Below, piece by piece: positions 9,917 through 19,594 of a stretch of 64,000 nucleotides of DNA. The position numbers and the translations under genes were made by a program. The notes under the pieces were generated by a model, which worked only from the letters and a program-made list of their open reading frames with translations, did no database searches and had not been told where the DNA came from. How positions within the stretch are numbered: position 1 is the stretch's first letter; the number at the start of each line of letters is the position of its first letter. The stretch is from Planococcus sp. 107-1 (lineage in GTDB: Bacteria > Bacillota > Bacilli > Bacillales_A > Planococcaceae), in NCBI RefSeq assembly GCF_021513255.1, contig NZ_CP090977.1, forward strand, positions 2,480,001 through 2,544,000. Direction: 5' to 3'.

Positions 9917-10030
9917 TACTGCACCTCCCCACTTTTCATAAACAGCCGAAAAAAATCAAAACAGAAGAGCCTCATCCCAAATGTCCGCTAAAGGATGACG
10001 CCCCTTGAACCTATATGGCTTTCTTTTTCA

Positions 10031-11047
10031 TTATTTGCTGATAGGCTGCAAATCCGGTTTTGGCTGGCGCTGCCGTTTCAGGATATGCTCCCACCAATCC
10101 TGGTTTTCCAAATACCATTGAATGGTTTGCTGAATGCCGCTGTCGAAACTATACGTCGGAATCCAGCCCAGCTTCTCTAATTTGGACGGGTCGATGGCAT
10201 AACGGCGATCATGGCCAAGGCGGTCGGGTACATATTTGATCAATTCTTCGGATTTCCCTAGCCCTTTGAGAATCGTCTGCACCACTTCCAAATTGGATTG
10301 TTCATTATGGCCGCCGATATTATAGACTTCACCTAATTCTCCTTTATGGAGAACCAGATCAATGGCCGAACAATGATCCGCCACATGCAGCCAATCCCGA
10401 ATGTTTTTGCCATCTCCGTAAACCGGAACGGGTTGATCTTTCAAAACTTGAGAAATGGTCAATGGGATCAACTTTTCCGGAAAATGATAAGGACCGTAGT
10501 TATTGGAACAGCGCGTAATATTGACTGGCAAACCGAAGGTCTCGAAATACGAACGCACCAATAAATCGGATGAGGCTTTACTTGCACTATAAGGGCTATT
10601 CGGCTGAAGCGGAGTCTCTTCTGTGAAGAATGTAGAAGGATCAAAATCCAGCTCTCCATATACTTCATCTGTTGAAATATGAACAAACTTTTGGACTCCG
10701 ATTCGTTTTGCAGCTTCCAACAGAATTTGTGTGCCTAATATATTCGTGCGGATAAATACTTCCGGTTCACGGATTGAACGGTCGACATGGCTTTCAGCTG
10801 CAAAATGGACAACATAATCAAACTTTTCCTTTTCAAAAAGCTTATGAATTTCCAAGCTTTTCGTTATATCTGTATGGACAAACGTATAATTGCTTTTCCC
10901 TTCAATTTCCCCATGCTTCGTCAAGTCTCCGGCATAAGTTAAGGCATCCAGATTAAAAATATGGTATTCAGGATATTTTTCCACCATATAATGAACGAAA
11001 TTACCGCCGATAAACCCTGCTCCACCAGTTACTAATACTTTTTTCAT
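10031..11047 (-). CDS. rfbB: dTDP-glucose 4,6-dehydratase
   Basis: Converts dTDP-glucose to dTDP-4-keto-6-deoxyglucose using bound NAD. About 338 residues with GGAGFIGGNFVHYMVEKYP at the N-terminus, HISTDEVYGELD (the T-D-E catalytic trio), and YSASKASSD with the Y-x3-K pair. The ATG at 11047 follows AGAGGT by 7 bases and begins MKKVLVTGG. It lies 17 bases after rfbA. No rfbC or rfbD follows, so the product does not become dTDP-rhamnose here; the aminotransferase upstream probably takes it. Confidence 0.95.
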   Translation of the reverse strand: MKKVLVTGGAGFIGGNFVHYMVEKYPEYHIFNLDALTYAGDLTKHGEIEGKSNYTFVHTDITKSLEIHKLFEKEKFDYVVHFAAESHVDRSIREPEVFIRTNILGTQILLEAAKRIGVQKFVHISTDEVYGELDFDPSTFFTEETPLQPNSPYSASKASSDLLVRSYFETFGLPVNITRCSNNYGPYHFPEKLIPLTISQVLKDQPVPVYGDGKNIRDWLHVADHCSAIDLVLHKGELGEVYNIGGHNEQSNLEVVQTILKGLGKSEELIKYVPDRLGHDRRYAIDPSKLEKLGWIPTYSFDSGIQQTIQWYLENQDWWEHILKRQRQPKPDLQPISK

Positions 11048-11064
11048 CAGCAAGACCTCTATTC

Positions 11065-11952
11065 TCAATTGTTTAATTGAAAGGATTTTTCTGCAGCGAT
11101 ATCAATCAAATATTTTCCATAATCGGTTTTGATCAACGGCTCCGCCAATTCCACTAATTGCGTGCGAGAAATATAGCCCCGGCGGTAGGCGATCTCTTCG
11201 ATGCAAGATACGTATAACCCTTGTCTTTTTTGAATGGCTTCGACAAAATTAGCCGCCTGCAGCAATGCTTCATGAGTTCCTGTATCCAACCAGGCAAGGC
11301 CGCGTCCCATCAGGTTGACCGTCAACTCTCCGCGCTGCAGATAGACATCTATAATAGAAGTAATTTCCAATTCTCCGCGTTCTGAAGGATGAATGTTTTT
11401 AGCGATTTCAATCACCTGATTATCAAAGAAATACAAGCCTGGAACTGCGAAAGAAGATTTTGGTTCTTTCGGTTTTTCTTCAATCGAAAGGACCTTATTG
11501 TCATCCCCGACTTCTACTACGCCATATGCTCTCGGATCAGCGACATGGCAGCCAAAAATGATGCAGCCATGCTCAAGTTCAGCCGATTCGATCAACCGGC
11601 TTCCAAAATCGGATCCGTAGAAAATGTTGTCACCCAGCACCAATGCGACGGGAGAGTCGCCGATAAAACTTTCCCCAATGGTAAATGCTTCAGCTAACCC
11701 TTTCGGCTCTTCTTGAATAGCATATTCCAATTTAATCCCTAATTTTTGTCCATTGCCAAGAAGGCTCAAAAAACCGGCCACGTCCCGTGGAGTCGAAATG
11801 ATCAAAATTTCTTTGATGCCCGCAAGCATCAACACCGAAAGCGGATAATAAATCATCGGTTTGTCATAAACCGGCAGCATCTGTTTCGAAATGGATTTCG
11901 TTAATGGATAAAGGCGCGTTCCGGATCCTCCGGCTAAAATGATCCCTTTCAT
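11065..11952 (-). CDS. rfbA: Glucose-1-phosphate thymidylyltransferase
   Basis: Makes dTDP-glucose from dTTP and glucose-1-phosphate, feeding rfbB next to it. About 295 residues starting [18 protein letters not shown] (the nucleotide-binding G-G-S-G-T-R-L signature) and continuing with [12 protein letters not shown] and [20 protein letters not shown], both typical of RmlA. The start at ATG 11952 comes 8 bases after AGAGGG; an in-frame start two codons upstream is less likely. It lies in the operon GT2-flippase-aminotransferase-rfbA-rfbB. Confidence 0.96.
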   Translation of the reverse strand: MKGIILAGGSGTRLYPLTKSISKQMLPVYDKPMIYYPLSVLMLAGIKEILIISTPRDVAGFLSLLGNGQKLGIKLEYAIQEEPKGLAEAFTIGESFIGDSPVALVLGDNIFYGSDFGSRLIESAELEHGCIIFGCHVADPRAYGVVEVGDDNKVLSIEEKPKEPKSSFAVPGLYFFDNQVIEIAKNIHPSERGELEITSIIDVYLQRGELTVNLMGRGLAWLDTGTHEALLQAANFVEAIQKRQGLYVSCIEEIAYRRGYISRTQLVELAEPLIKTDYGKYLIDIAAEKSFQLNN

Positions 11953-11969
11953 AACCAATCCCTCTTTTC

Positions 11970-13121
11970 TTAGATTCGAGTCAAGGCCTTCAAACTTTGT
12001 TGAAGTTCTTTAATCAATTGGCAAATTTGATTTACCGCTTCTATCGGCAAGTTACCGTAATACGGCATGGATAAGACTTGTTTCACTGCTTTTTGTGCAA
12101 CAGGCAAGTTTTCCGGTTTCGCAGATTCAAGCTGTCGATACCAGTCAAAATCACTGCATAGCGGATAAAAGTACTTGCGGGTGAAGACATTGTATTTCTC
12201 CAATTCTTGATGCAGCCAGTCCCTCGAACTGCCGAATTCCTGTTCATCCACTTCAATGACGAAATACTGGTAACTGCTCGATTCCCCTTCTAGCACGGTA
12301 ATCGGACGGATGCCTGGAACTTCTGAGAAATGCCCTTCATAGGCTTTTTTCAATTGATGCCTTTTTAGGCGCTCTTCTTCTACGAGCTTCAGCACTTCGA
12401 TTCCGATGCCCGCCTGGACTTCGTTCATTTTAGCGTTCAAGCCTGAAAGCACCACTTCTTCTGCATTCAGGATTCCGAAGTTTTTCAAGAGATTCAATTT
12501 CTGAAGCAATTCTTCGTCTTTAACTGCTAAAGCGCCGCCTTCGATGGTATTAAATAATTTGGTTGCATGGAAACTGAACATCGTCATATCCCCAAAATCA
12601 CTTATTGGCCGATCATGCAGTTTCGCACCAAAAACATGCGCTCCGTCGTAGATGACTTTCAATTTATGTTTTCTGGCAATCTTCTCAATCTGGTCTACAT
12701 CACATGGATTTCCAAAAACATGGACCGCTAAAATAGCGGAGGTTTTTTCCGTGATTAACGCTTCTATTTTAGAAGCATCGATGTTTAAAGTGATGGGATC
12801 GATATCGCAAAAAACAGGCTTCAGGCCGTTCCAATCCAATGCCTGGACGGTGGCTGGAAATGTAAAAGGCGTCGTAATGACTTCGCCAGTTAGCCCAAGC
12901 GCTTTTATGCCAAGCAGCAAAGCCAGTGTCCCGTTGTTGAACAAGGAGAGATTCGGCGCTTGCAAATAGGCTTCTAATTGCTTAGTCAATTCTTTATGCT
13001 GATTCCCGTTATTCGTAATCTGGCCGCTTTTCCAGATTTCGCTGATTTTATTCGTGACATCTTCCACTTTCGGCATTAATGGACTGGTGATAAATATCGG
13101 ATTTTCAAATGGACTGGCCAT
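11970..13121 (-). CDS. DegT/DnrJ/EryC1-family sugar aminotransferase
   Basis: A 383-residue PLP enzyme of the sugar aminotransferase family. It shows the [18 protein letters not shown] substrate region, the YDGAHVFGA segment and [16 protein letters not shown], whose Lys (about residue 188) should bind PLP. Placed directly before rfbA and rfbB, it most likely transfers an amino group to dTDP-4-keto-6-deoxyglucose. Lack of a 3,4-ketoisomerase (FdtA) in the window favours C4 amination (VioA- or WecE-like) over C3, which is inference. The chosen ATG at 13121 lies 9 bases after GGGGG. Confidence 0.88.
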   Translation of the reverse strand: MASPFENPIFITSPLMPKVEDVTNKISEIWKSGQITNNGNQHKELTKQLEAYLQAPNLSLFNNGTLALLLGIKALGLTGEVITTPFTFPATVQALDWNGLKPVFCDIDPITLNIDASKIEALITEKTSAILAVHVFGNPCDVDQIEKIARKHKLKVIYDGAHVFGAKLHDRPISDFGDMTMFSFHATKLFNTIEGGALAVKDEELLQKLNLLKNFGILNAEEVVLSGLNAKMNEVQAGIGIEVLKLVEEERLKRHQLKKAYEGHFSEVPGIRPITVLEGESSSYQYFVIEVDEQEFGSSRDWLHQELEKYNVFTRKYFYPLCSDFDWYRQLESAKPENLPVAQKAVKQVLSMPYYGNLPIEAVNQICQLIKELQQSLKALTRI

Positions 13122-13139
13122 ATTCTTCATCCCCCGCGA

Positions 13140-14633
13140 TCATACTTTTTTTATATCACTAGATTTAGCAAAGCTGATTTTCTTCAACATCGGTTTAAGC
13201 AAATCAACAACAATACTCAATTCCTTAATTCTCAAAAGCTTACTGATTGCAATGTATAAGATGATGCCCAAACTGATCTGGAACAGCAATTTCAACAAAT
13301 TGCTTTCAAACAGGTATTCACCGCCGATATAAACAGCAATTCCCATTGCAAGAGAAATGAGATACATCGGGAACAAGTCCTTTACCTGCTCTTTAATGGA
13401 GTAGGAAATTTCACGGGCAGAAAAATAAGTATTGAAATACAAAGCGACGTAAGAATCGAGGACGATGACGCCGACAAGCCCCATGATGCCAAGCTTGAAC
13501 CAGATTGCTAAAAAGATGAGCAAAGACAAGACCACCATTTTGGCAATTTCCAAGTACAGGAACAAATCAGAGCGGCCGCGCACTTGGAGAATATTTAAAT
13601 TCAAGGCATGGATGGGGTAAAGCATTCCGGCAATGCACAGCAATTGAAAATAGACCACCATTCCGGCCCATTGTTCCCCCAAAACTAGATGGATGAGCGG
13701 TCCAGCTATGGCAGCGATTCCTGCCATAACCGGAAAAATAATAAAACCGGATAACTTAATGATTTTACGGAAAGCTTGCTTGATTCGATTTTCATCATCT
13801 TGAAGGCTGCTGAGCACAGGATACGTCACACGCTGCAATGTAGCTGTCAACGTTTGTGCAGCAACATCACTAAATTTGGAGGCATTTGTATAATATCCAA
13901 GGCTTCTCGCCGAATATTGCTTCCCGATGATCAAGAAGAAAATATTCGTATAGATTGTATCGATCAAACCCGAAATCAATAATTTCCATCCAAAACCAAA
14001 CAAGCGTTTAAAGGATTTCCAGCTAAATACGAATGAGGGCATCCACTTTCTTGATAGGGACAAAAATAGCGACTGGACTGCATTCATTGTCAATTGCCGG
14101 ATGACTAAGCTCCAAACTCCCAGTCCGGCAAAAGCTGCCCCAACAGCAAAAACTCCTGACAAGATGCTTGCCGTTAAATTCACTTTTGCTTGGACTTTGA
14201 AATTCACTTCTTTCGTGAACATTGCTCTTGGAATGATGGCAAAAGAATTGATGATCACGCCAAGCGAAAGTACTCGGATCAGCATGGTCAAATCAGGCTG
14301 GCTATAAAAAGAGCTGATAGCCGGCGCTGTCAAATAGAGAAGAGTATAGATAAAAAATGAAACAGCAATATTGAAATAGAAGACCGTGGAATAATCCGTT
14401 TGAGTCACTTTCTGCTCACGAATCAGTGCTTGGGTAAATCCACTGTCTGTAATGGAATTGGAAATGGCTATAAAAATCAAAATCATGCCAATCAGTCCAA
14501 AATCTTCTGGAAGCAACATTCTGGCCAGTACGACTTGAATGATAAACTGCCCACCTTGGTTCCCAACCAAGTCACCAAAGCTCCAAAGCAATCCGCTTAT
14601 TGTCTTTTTCTTTAAGGAATTCTGCTTTTCCAT
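13140..14633 (-). CDS. Polysaccharide flippase, second (Wzx/TuaB-like)
   Basis: About 497 residues with 12-14 predicted hydrophobic segments. It starts SLKKKTISGLLWSFGDLVGNQGGQFIIQ and contains ARMLLPEDFGLIGM and TDSGFTQALIREQKVT, typical of the WzxC/TuaB branch of the MOP family. The ATG at 14633 follows GGAG by 8 bases; an in-frame upstream ATG at 14666 has no good ribosome site. It is more similar in style to colanic or teichuronic acid exporters than the flippase at 6321, so the two may handle different lipid-linked glycans. Confidence 0.88.
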   Translation of the reverse strand: MEKQNSLKKKTISGLLWSFGDLVGNQGGQFIIQVVLARMLLPEDFGLIGMILIFIAISNSITDSGFTQALIREQKVTQTDYSTVFYFNIAVSFFIYTLLYLTAPAISSFYSQPDLTMLIRVLSLGVIINSFAIIPRAMFTKEVNFKVQAKVNLTASILSGVFAVGAAFAGLGVWSLVIRQLTMNAVQSLFLSLSRKWMPSFVFSWKSFKRLFGFGWKLLISGLIDTIYTNIFFLIIGKQYSARSLGYYTNASKFSDVAAQTLTATLQRVTYPVLSSLQDDENRIKQAFRKIIKLSGFIIFPVMAGIAAIAGPLIHLVLGEQWAGMVVYFQLLCIAGMLYPIHALNLNILQVRGRSDLFLYLEIAKMVVLSLLIFLAIWFKLGIMGLVGVIVLDSYVALYFNTYFSAREISYSIKEQVKDLFPMYLISLAMGIAVYIGGEYLFESNLLKLLFQISLGIILYIAISKLLRIKELSIVVDLLKPMLKKISFAKSSDIKKV

Positions 14634-14672
14634 AAGCTGGCTCCAATCAAAATAAGGTGGTTTCACTCTTTT

Positions 14673-15638
14673 TTACGTAATCAGTTTCCATTTCACTGCT
14701 TTTAATACGCAGGCAATACGTGGAAATGAATGCTTCACTTTCAAAGCCGCGATTCTTTTCAATCCTAATTCTTTGTACAGCTCGCTATATTCCGGTTTTT
14801 TCGCTTCTTCTTTTTCTCCCATTTCAATTAAGAGGCAAAGATGGTTTTTCTTCTTCGTGCGGTTGATTACCGCATCGTACTGAAAATGTGTGTACGCATT
14901 GATTTCATCCAGCATTGCTGCAATGTCATAGACATGCTGCGTCTTTTTGCTCAAAGTGCCTAATTCCCTGTCTGTCCAGGAACCATTCACACCAATGCGG
15001 TAGGCTGACATGATTTCATCTATATAATAGACATTGCCTTTGAGGGCAGCGTAAATCACTAAAGGATAATCGCCAACTACAGCATTCAAATAAAACGCCG
15101 GCATTTCGCCTACCTTTTCACGGGCAATCATAATCGAATTGGTAGCAACAAAATCTCCTCCGCCTTCAATCAATTCTACAATCGTGAAAATTCTGCTTTC
15201 TGCACTCGGCCGCACTTTTGCAACCACCTTTTTCCGGCTGGAAGATACCTTGTAAGCCCCATGCACACACATGCTGCACTCCGGATGAGCTTCCATATAA
15301 TCCACTTGCTTTTGAAGTTTGAGCGGATCCGTCCAGTAATCATCGCCTTCACACATAGCTGTGTATTTCCCACTAGCCCTGCTGCTGTTGATCAGCTCTA
15401 CACTGACCCCTTTTGAATATTGATTTTCTACTTGGTAGATGGGTTTTATAATATCTGGGTATTTTCTTTCATACTCTTTGATAATTTCTGCTGTCCGGTC
15501 AGTTGAAGCATCATCATGAATAAGGATTTCAAATGAAAAATCGGTTTTTTGCATAAGAAAGCTTTCAAGTGCATCCGCTATATATTTTTCATGATTATAG
15601 GCTTCACAGGTAATGCTCACCATCATCTCTTTTTCCAT
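14673..15638 (-). CDS. GT2-family glycosyltransferase
   Basis: About 321 residues. The N-terminus MVSITCEAYNHEKYIADALES, followed by EILIHDDASTDRTAEIIKEYE and CEGDDYWTDPLKLQKQ, is the pattern of family 2 glycosyltransferases, with D-D-x-S-T-D as the nucleotide site and G-D-D-Y-W as the D-x-D equivalent. It is the first gene of the six-gene minus operon that ends with the flippase at 6321. The ATG at 15638 follows GAGGAG; a start at the later MM pair is possible. It probably adds a sugar to the repeat unit; donor unknown. Confidence 0.87.
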   Translation of the reverse strand: MEKEMMVSITCEAYNHEKYIADALESFLMQKTDFSFEILIHDDASTDRTAEIIKEYERKYPDIIKPIYQVENQYSKGVSVELINSSRASGKYTAMCEGDDYWTDPLKLQKQVDYMEAHPECSMCVHGAYKVSSSRKKVVAKVRPSAESRIFTIVELIEGGGDFVATNSIMIAREKVGEMPAFYLNAVVGDYPLVIYAALKGNVYYIDEIMSAYRIGVNGSWTDRELGTLSKKTQHVYDIAAMLDEINAYTHFQYDAVINRTKKKNHLCLLIEMGEKEEAKKPEYSELYKELGLKRIAALKVKHSFPRIACVLKAVKWKLIT

Positions 15639-15885
15639 CCTTATATGGCTCCTCTTCAATTAAATTCTTCTATTTCAAGAGATCGCTTCCATCAGTCCAC
15701 TCTCGTTCAGGCAATTACATCTAAGGTTTTATCAGTCTTCCTTTCATCAGAAACCCAATAACCAATAATGAGAGCCATTAGTAACGGGTTTGTTAAAATA
15801 ATCCTTTTAGTTCGAAATAATACTAATACTTTCTACTTAAGTGATTCTATTTAATTTTCATTCTATCACAGAATGCACCATAAGT

Positions 15886-15909
15886 AACAGATTATTTAGA
15901 TTATTTTAT
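15886..15909. repeat. 24-bp AT-rich repeat, copy 2
   Basis: Identical over 24 bases to 6221-6244. It lies in the 511-base gap between the divergent GT2 operon and the first FemAB-like gene, about 250 bases from each start. The gap is otherwise AT-rich with no plausible gene. A shared regulatory site for polysaccharide genes is the simplest reading, but this is unproven. Confidence 0.6.
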
Positions 15910-16013
15910 TTATTTAGAAAATATAAATTGTATTAATCTTGTAATTTAAATCTATATAACCAACTCTATAAAAGTATTTCGCTCAATATTATTCTGAATA
16001 AATAGTTTTCTTA

Positions 16014-16042
16014 TTCACTTTTCTATTTGTTGTTGATATAAT
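16014..16042 (+). promoter_or_regulatory. Candidate sigma-A promoter for the first FemAB-like gene
   Basis: TTCACT (16014-16019), a 17-base spacer and TATAAT (16037-16042) preceded by TGA, which gives an extended -10. It lies about 105 bases upstream of the GTG start at 16150. Confidence 0.5.
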
Positions 16043-16149
16043 TAAATTGATGTTTCCCTGATTCAGGAATTTTTAGGAGTCTGTTGGTTTTGTTCGATCC
16101 GATTCGTCTAAAATATATTCTTATAAAACAAAGTGAGGTGCATTAATTA

Positions 16150-17151
16150 GTGGATGTATACTATAAGAAAAATTATGGGCTCTTGTACGAGCAAATTGAA
16201 AACGGCAAATGTGAAATTTTTGATTTTCAAAGTTCAACTGGCTCTGTGAGGCATCTGTTTATCAAGAAAGAAATTCCTTATTTACTAAACGGCATTCAAT
16301 TTTATGATATTTTTTCTCCTTATGGCTACGGAGGACCACTCATCACTTCATGCAAAGAAGGAAAAAGAAACGTGCTCGCAAAAGAGTTTGAAGCAGCATT
16401 CTCCGCATACTGCAAAGAGCAGCAAATCGTCTGCGAGTTTGTACGGTTCCATCCTCTCTTCTCCAATGCCCAGGATTTTTCAGCCTGCTATGAACTTTCT
16501 TTTAAAAGTTTCACTACTGGCACGGCATTAGCCCCTTATACCGATCCAATCCAACATGAATTTTCAAAATCCACTAGAAAAACGATTCGTAAAGCATTAA
16601 AGGCCGGCGTTACCTATCGAATCACAAAAAAACCAGAAAGCTTGGCACCATTCCGCACGATGTATGTGGAGACGATGAAAAGAATTGGCGCACACGATAT
16701 CTACTTCTTTGATGACATCTACTTTTCAAACTGCTTGGCATACTTCGGCGACAATATCCTTTTGGTCGAAGCCATATACGAAGGAAAAACGATTGGCATG
16801 GAACTCCATTTTCACTACAATAAGTGGATCCATACGCACCTCTCGGCTACCAAAGAAGAATTTCATCATCTGTCTCCCGTTTATGTCATGACCTATGCAA
16901 TCACAGAATGGGGCAAATCGAATGGCGCCGAGCTGATTCACTCAGGAGGCGGCAGAACAAGTGAACCGGACGACAAACTTTACCTCTTCAAGAAAAAATT
17001 TGGACAGAACACACAGTTTGAATACTATACCGGCTCGAAAATTTGGAATGTGGAAGTATATGAACAGCTATGTGAAAAAAGCGGCATTTTAATGGAAAGT
17101 GATTTTTTCCCTGCATATCGCAACCCTGTCGAAACACCTTCGAGAGTCTAA
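16150..17151 (+). CDS. FemAB/FemX-like aminoacyl- or acyltransferase, paralog 1
   Basis: 333 residues. The family here shares YGxLYExIExG near residue 10, G-x-x-R-H-L-F-I-K near 33, SPYGYGGPLI near 60, CEFVRFHPLF near 95, and IHSGGGRTSEPDDKLYLFKK near 265. The last two resemble the GNAT-like substrate and acyl-donor regions of the FemABX fold. Known FemX/A/B proteins move amino acids from aminoacyl-tRNA to lipid II; other relatives acylate sugars. The start is GTG after GTGAGGTG. It is monocistronic, with its own promoter and a terminator shared with the convergent DegT-like gene. The substrate is unknown; a peptidoglycan bridge or an amino sugar of the EPS are both possible. Confidence 0.7.
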   Translation: MDVYYKKNYGLLYEQIENGKCEIFDFQSSTGSVRHLFIKKEIPYLLNGIQFYDIFSPYGYGGPLITSCKEGKRNVLAKEFEAAFSAYCKEQQIVCEFVRFHPLFSNAQDFSACYELSFKSFTTGTALAPYTDPIQHEFSKSTRKTIRKALKAGVTYRITKKPESLAPFRTMYVETMKRIGAHDIYFFDDIYFSNCLAYFGDNILLVEAIYEGKTIGMELHFHYNKWIHTHLSATKEEFHHLSPVYVMTYAITEWGKSNGAELIHSGGGRTSEPDDKLYLFKKKFGQNTQFEYYTGSKIWNVEVYEQLCEKSGILMESDFFPAYRNPVETPSRV

Positions 17152-17163
17152 TCCTGTTAGCAA

Positions 17164-17212
17164 AAGCCAAGAAAGCTGCCGAATCCATAATGGCTGGCAG
17201 CTTTCTTGGCTT
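17164..17212. terminator. Bidirectional terminator between convergent genes
   Basis: A perfect 17-bp inverted repeat, AAGCCAAGAAAGCTGCC (17164-17180) and its complement (17196-17212), with a 15-base loop. T-rich tracts follow on the plus strand. It separates the FemAB-like paralog 1 from the convergent DegT-like gene. Confidence 0.85.
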
Positions 17213-18186
17213 CATCTTTTGATGGCAATATAATTATTCAGCGCTTCTTTCAATAGGCCGGCCATATACTCCATATCTTCCAGGCTATAGCGTTGATCAC
17301 ATGGAAGCGGCAGGATATTGGCCGTATAGCGATTCTCAATAGAAGTTTCTTCGGTATCAGCCAAAACATTCGGCCAAAGCGTAGGGATATAAATTTTCTG
17401 TCCAGCTAAAAGCTTTCTGATTTCAGGTCCGTTTTCGCAGTAAAATGGATAGGCAAAAGCACCTTCTGGAGAAAAAACATTTAAAGGATTCAATAGGCGA
17501 AGCTCATTTGCTAAATAACTGAAATTGCGGCTGCGGACCTCTTTCGCTTTTTCATAATCAATAGCACCCATAATATTATGCGTTAGCTTAGACATGTGTT
17601 TCAGCGGCTCCAAATCAAATAATTCATTGACTTCATGGTATTCCTTATAATAATCCGATGCCTTCCCTTCAAACCGCCCCAATAAATACGGATAACGGTC
17701 TTTGGAAATATCCACTGCCAATTCTTCATCCAATACCGCATCCGTAGAAAGATAGGCGCCGTCCGGTACCCCAAAAAATTTTCGGCAGGAATAAATTGTA
17801 TCGATTCTTGGAAGCGGTGGCTGAAAAAACGCATGGGTATTGTCGACAATAAGCGAGCCATACAAAGATTCGAATTTCTTAATCGTGTCATTTGAATGCT
17901 GGCCGTAATGATTGACGAGATAAAGGTAAGCCCCGTTTTCCAGCCTATGATCGATTTTCGGCTTAAAATCCTCATCGATATGGTAATAGCCGAAATCATA
18001 GCTGTAATTCTGCAAGGTATCCCGTATGCAATCACATAAATAATAAGGAATGTATATTTTTTTAATCGCTCTCGCTTTCATTACATATAACAGAGCATTC
18101 CGCGCACTATTTAATGCGAGTAGATCCGGATAAAATTCCTGCCCCGCTAAATTCTCAAGTTCAAAATATCCCCCGATTTCCTTCAC
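17212..18186 (-). CDS. Divergent DegT/aminotransferase-fold protein
   Basis: 324 residues. The pattern LNSARNALLYVMKAR, IYIPYYLCDCIRDTL, LVNHYGQ and IVDNTHAFF, then YSCRKFFGVPDGAYL, follows the large domain of DegT-family PLP enzymes, with Lys136 in the place of the PLP lysine. It is shorter than typical DegT proteins (about 370-390) and lacks the usual glycine-rich substrate loops, so it may be an atypical sugar aminotransferase or a non-catalytic relative. It starts with GTG after AAGGGG, 52 bases after the beta-helix gene, so the two are probably co-transcribed. Its substrate is unknown. Confidence 0.65.
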   Translation of the reverse strand: MKEIGGYFELENLAGQEFYPDLLALNSARNALLYVMKARAIKKIYIPYYLCDCIRDTLQNYSYDFGYYHIDEDFKPKIDHRLENGAYLYLVNHYGQHSNDTIKKFESLYGSLIVDNTHAFFQPPLPRIDTIYSCRKFFGVPDGAYLSTDAVLDEELAVDISKDRYPYLLGRFEGKASDYYKEYHEVNELFDLEPLKHMSKLTHNIMGAIDYEKAKEVRSRNFSYLANELRLLNPLNVFSPEGAFAYPFYCENGPEIRKLLAGQKIYIPTLWPNVLADTEETSIENRYTANILPLPCDQRYSLEDMEYMAGLLKEALNNYIAIKR

Positions 18187-18238
18187 ATCAACACCCCTTC
18201 GATACTTTATCTATTCCGCTTCAAAACTTAGCTCGAGG

Positions 18239-19369
18239 CTATTCTACATAAGAATTTTGCTTTTCATATTTGGCAAACATTTTCGGATCTGTGATGATCA
18301 AATTCCCTTTGTTTACCGTGTTCCCCGTAATGACATGCCCTTCCCCAATGTCTACAAAAATCCCGAAATGCGAATTGCCCCTCGGATTCGTCGCAAAATT
18401 ATTGGTGATGACAATATCATGGCTTGGCGTCAAAAGATTTTCTCCGCCGTCTCCTGGGCGAATCGCAATATTGTATTCATTATCAAAAACATTATTGGAG
18501 GTGATAATATTCGATTCAGCGCCATTTTTAATATCAATGCCATAATAAAATCCGCTGACGGTATTGTTTTCAATGCGGCTATTCTTTTCGCTCTCTACGG
18601 TAATCCCTTGTTCAATCGTATGGTCTGGACGGTCTTCCGTAACTACACAATTAACTACGGTATTGTTTTCCCCCACCCCGTATAAAGAAAGATGCCCGTC
18701 GCTCGAATTCCGGACAACACAGGAATCGATGATGTTATTGTTGGACGAAAAATTGATGATGCCGGAGCCATAATTGTATTCTGATGTGACGTTTCGGATT
18801 AAATTATTATCCGCATCATGCAGATGGATTCCCTGGGAGTGGTTTTTTGTATACGTGTTTTCAATCGTACTATTTTGCGTTTCATGCAAGAGCACAGCAA
18901 TATTGGAAGTCAATTCAGCATCAACCGGAAATTTGTCCCCGATGAGCGAGCCGCCCTTCAAATGAACATCTGCCGTATCATGAATCCAAAATATTCCGTA
19001 GCGTCCGTCGGTTTCCGTTTTAATGGTCACTTCATCCATTTCAATAGTGATTGGATTGGTGATTTCAAGCGCAAAATGACTTTCTCCATATCCGGTGACC
19101 GCCTTCAGATTCGGGTTTCGGCTTACTTTATAGATGCCATCCGGCAATTTCAGGGTTCCTCCAGTAGGCACTTCATTAATGGCTGCTTGCAGCGCAGCGG
19201 TATCATCCGCTATGCCATCTCCTACCAAACCGTTCTTATCCTCTAACATTTTTTCATCCTCTGGTTCCATCGCAACTTCAGATCTATTCAAATTCATATA
19301 CAAGAGATAACTGATTCCAGCGATTCCAAGAAAAACGACCATCCACCTTAACCATTTTGCATTATCCAA
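18239..19369 (-). CDS. Membrane-anchored right-handed beta-helix protein
   Basis: 376 residues. A short basic start is followed by a hydrophobic segment (MVVFLGIAGISYLLYMNL, about residues 10-27) that acts as signal anchor, then an acidic linker. From residue 50 on, GVGDGIADDTAALQAAINE is the pectate-lyase-superfamily entry motif. Repeating N-x-I and N-N-x-I turns (about residues 150-350) follow, the NosD/parallel beta-helix pattern. Such proteins include polysaccharide lyases, epimerases and hydrolases. Next to chain-length genes it probably trims, modifies or binds the exported polymer outside the cell. Catalytic residues cannot be assigned. Confidence 0.78.
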   Translation of the reverse strand: MDNAKWLRWMVVFLGIAGISYLLYMNLNRSEVAMEPEDEKMLEDKNGLVGDGIADDTAALQAAINEVPTGGTLKLPDGIYKVSRNPNLKAVTGYGESHFALEITNPITIEMDEVTIKTETDGRYGIFWIHDTADVHLKGGSLIGDKFPVDAELTSNIAVLLHETQNSTIENTYTKNHSQGIHLHDADNNLIRNVTSEYNYGSGIINFSSNNNIIDSCVVRNSSDGHLSLYGVGENNTVVNCVVTEDRPDHTIEQGITVESEKNSRIENNTVSGFYYGIDIKNGAESNIITSNNVFDNEYNIAIRPGDGGENLLTPSHDIVITNNFATNPRGNSHFGIFVDIGEGHVITGNTVNKGNLIITDPKMFAKYEKQNSYVE

Positions 19370-19594
19370 TTAAATCCTCCTTTGGCTATTTAAAAATAAA
19401 GTTCTTTGAAACGATTGCCAGGTTGTTTTAGGAGAATTCACACGCCTCTCTTTAGAGATATCATTTTATTAATATTATCAGAGAAATACACAAATTAATA
19501 GTTATTATTAGAATTTTCTAATATCTAAAGACAATAGAAAAGCCGTTTGCTAAAGGAGGTGGATTTCCTTCCAGCTGCGGCTTCGCCAAAGTCT

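Noticed and set aside
18257..18685. 142-residue plus-strand frame opposite the beta-helix gene
   Set aside because: The repeats of the beta-helix gene leave the complement free of stops. It has no ribosome site and an unlikely composition.
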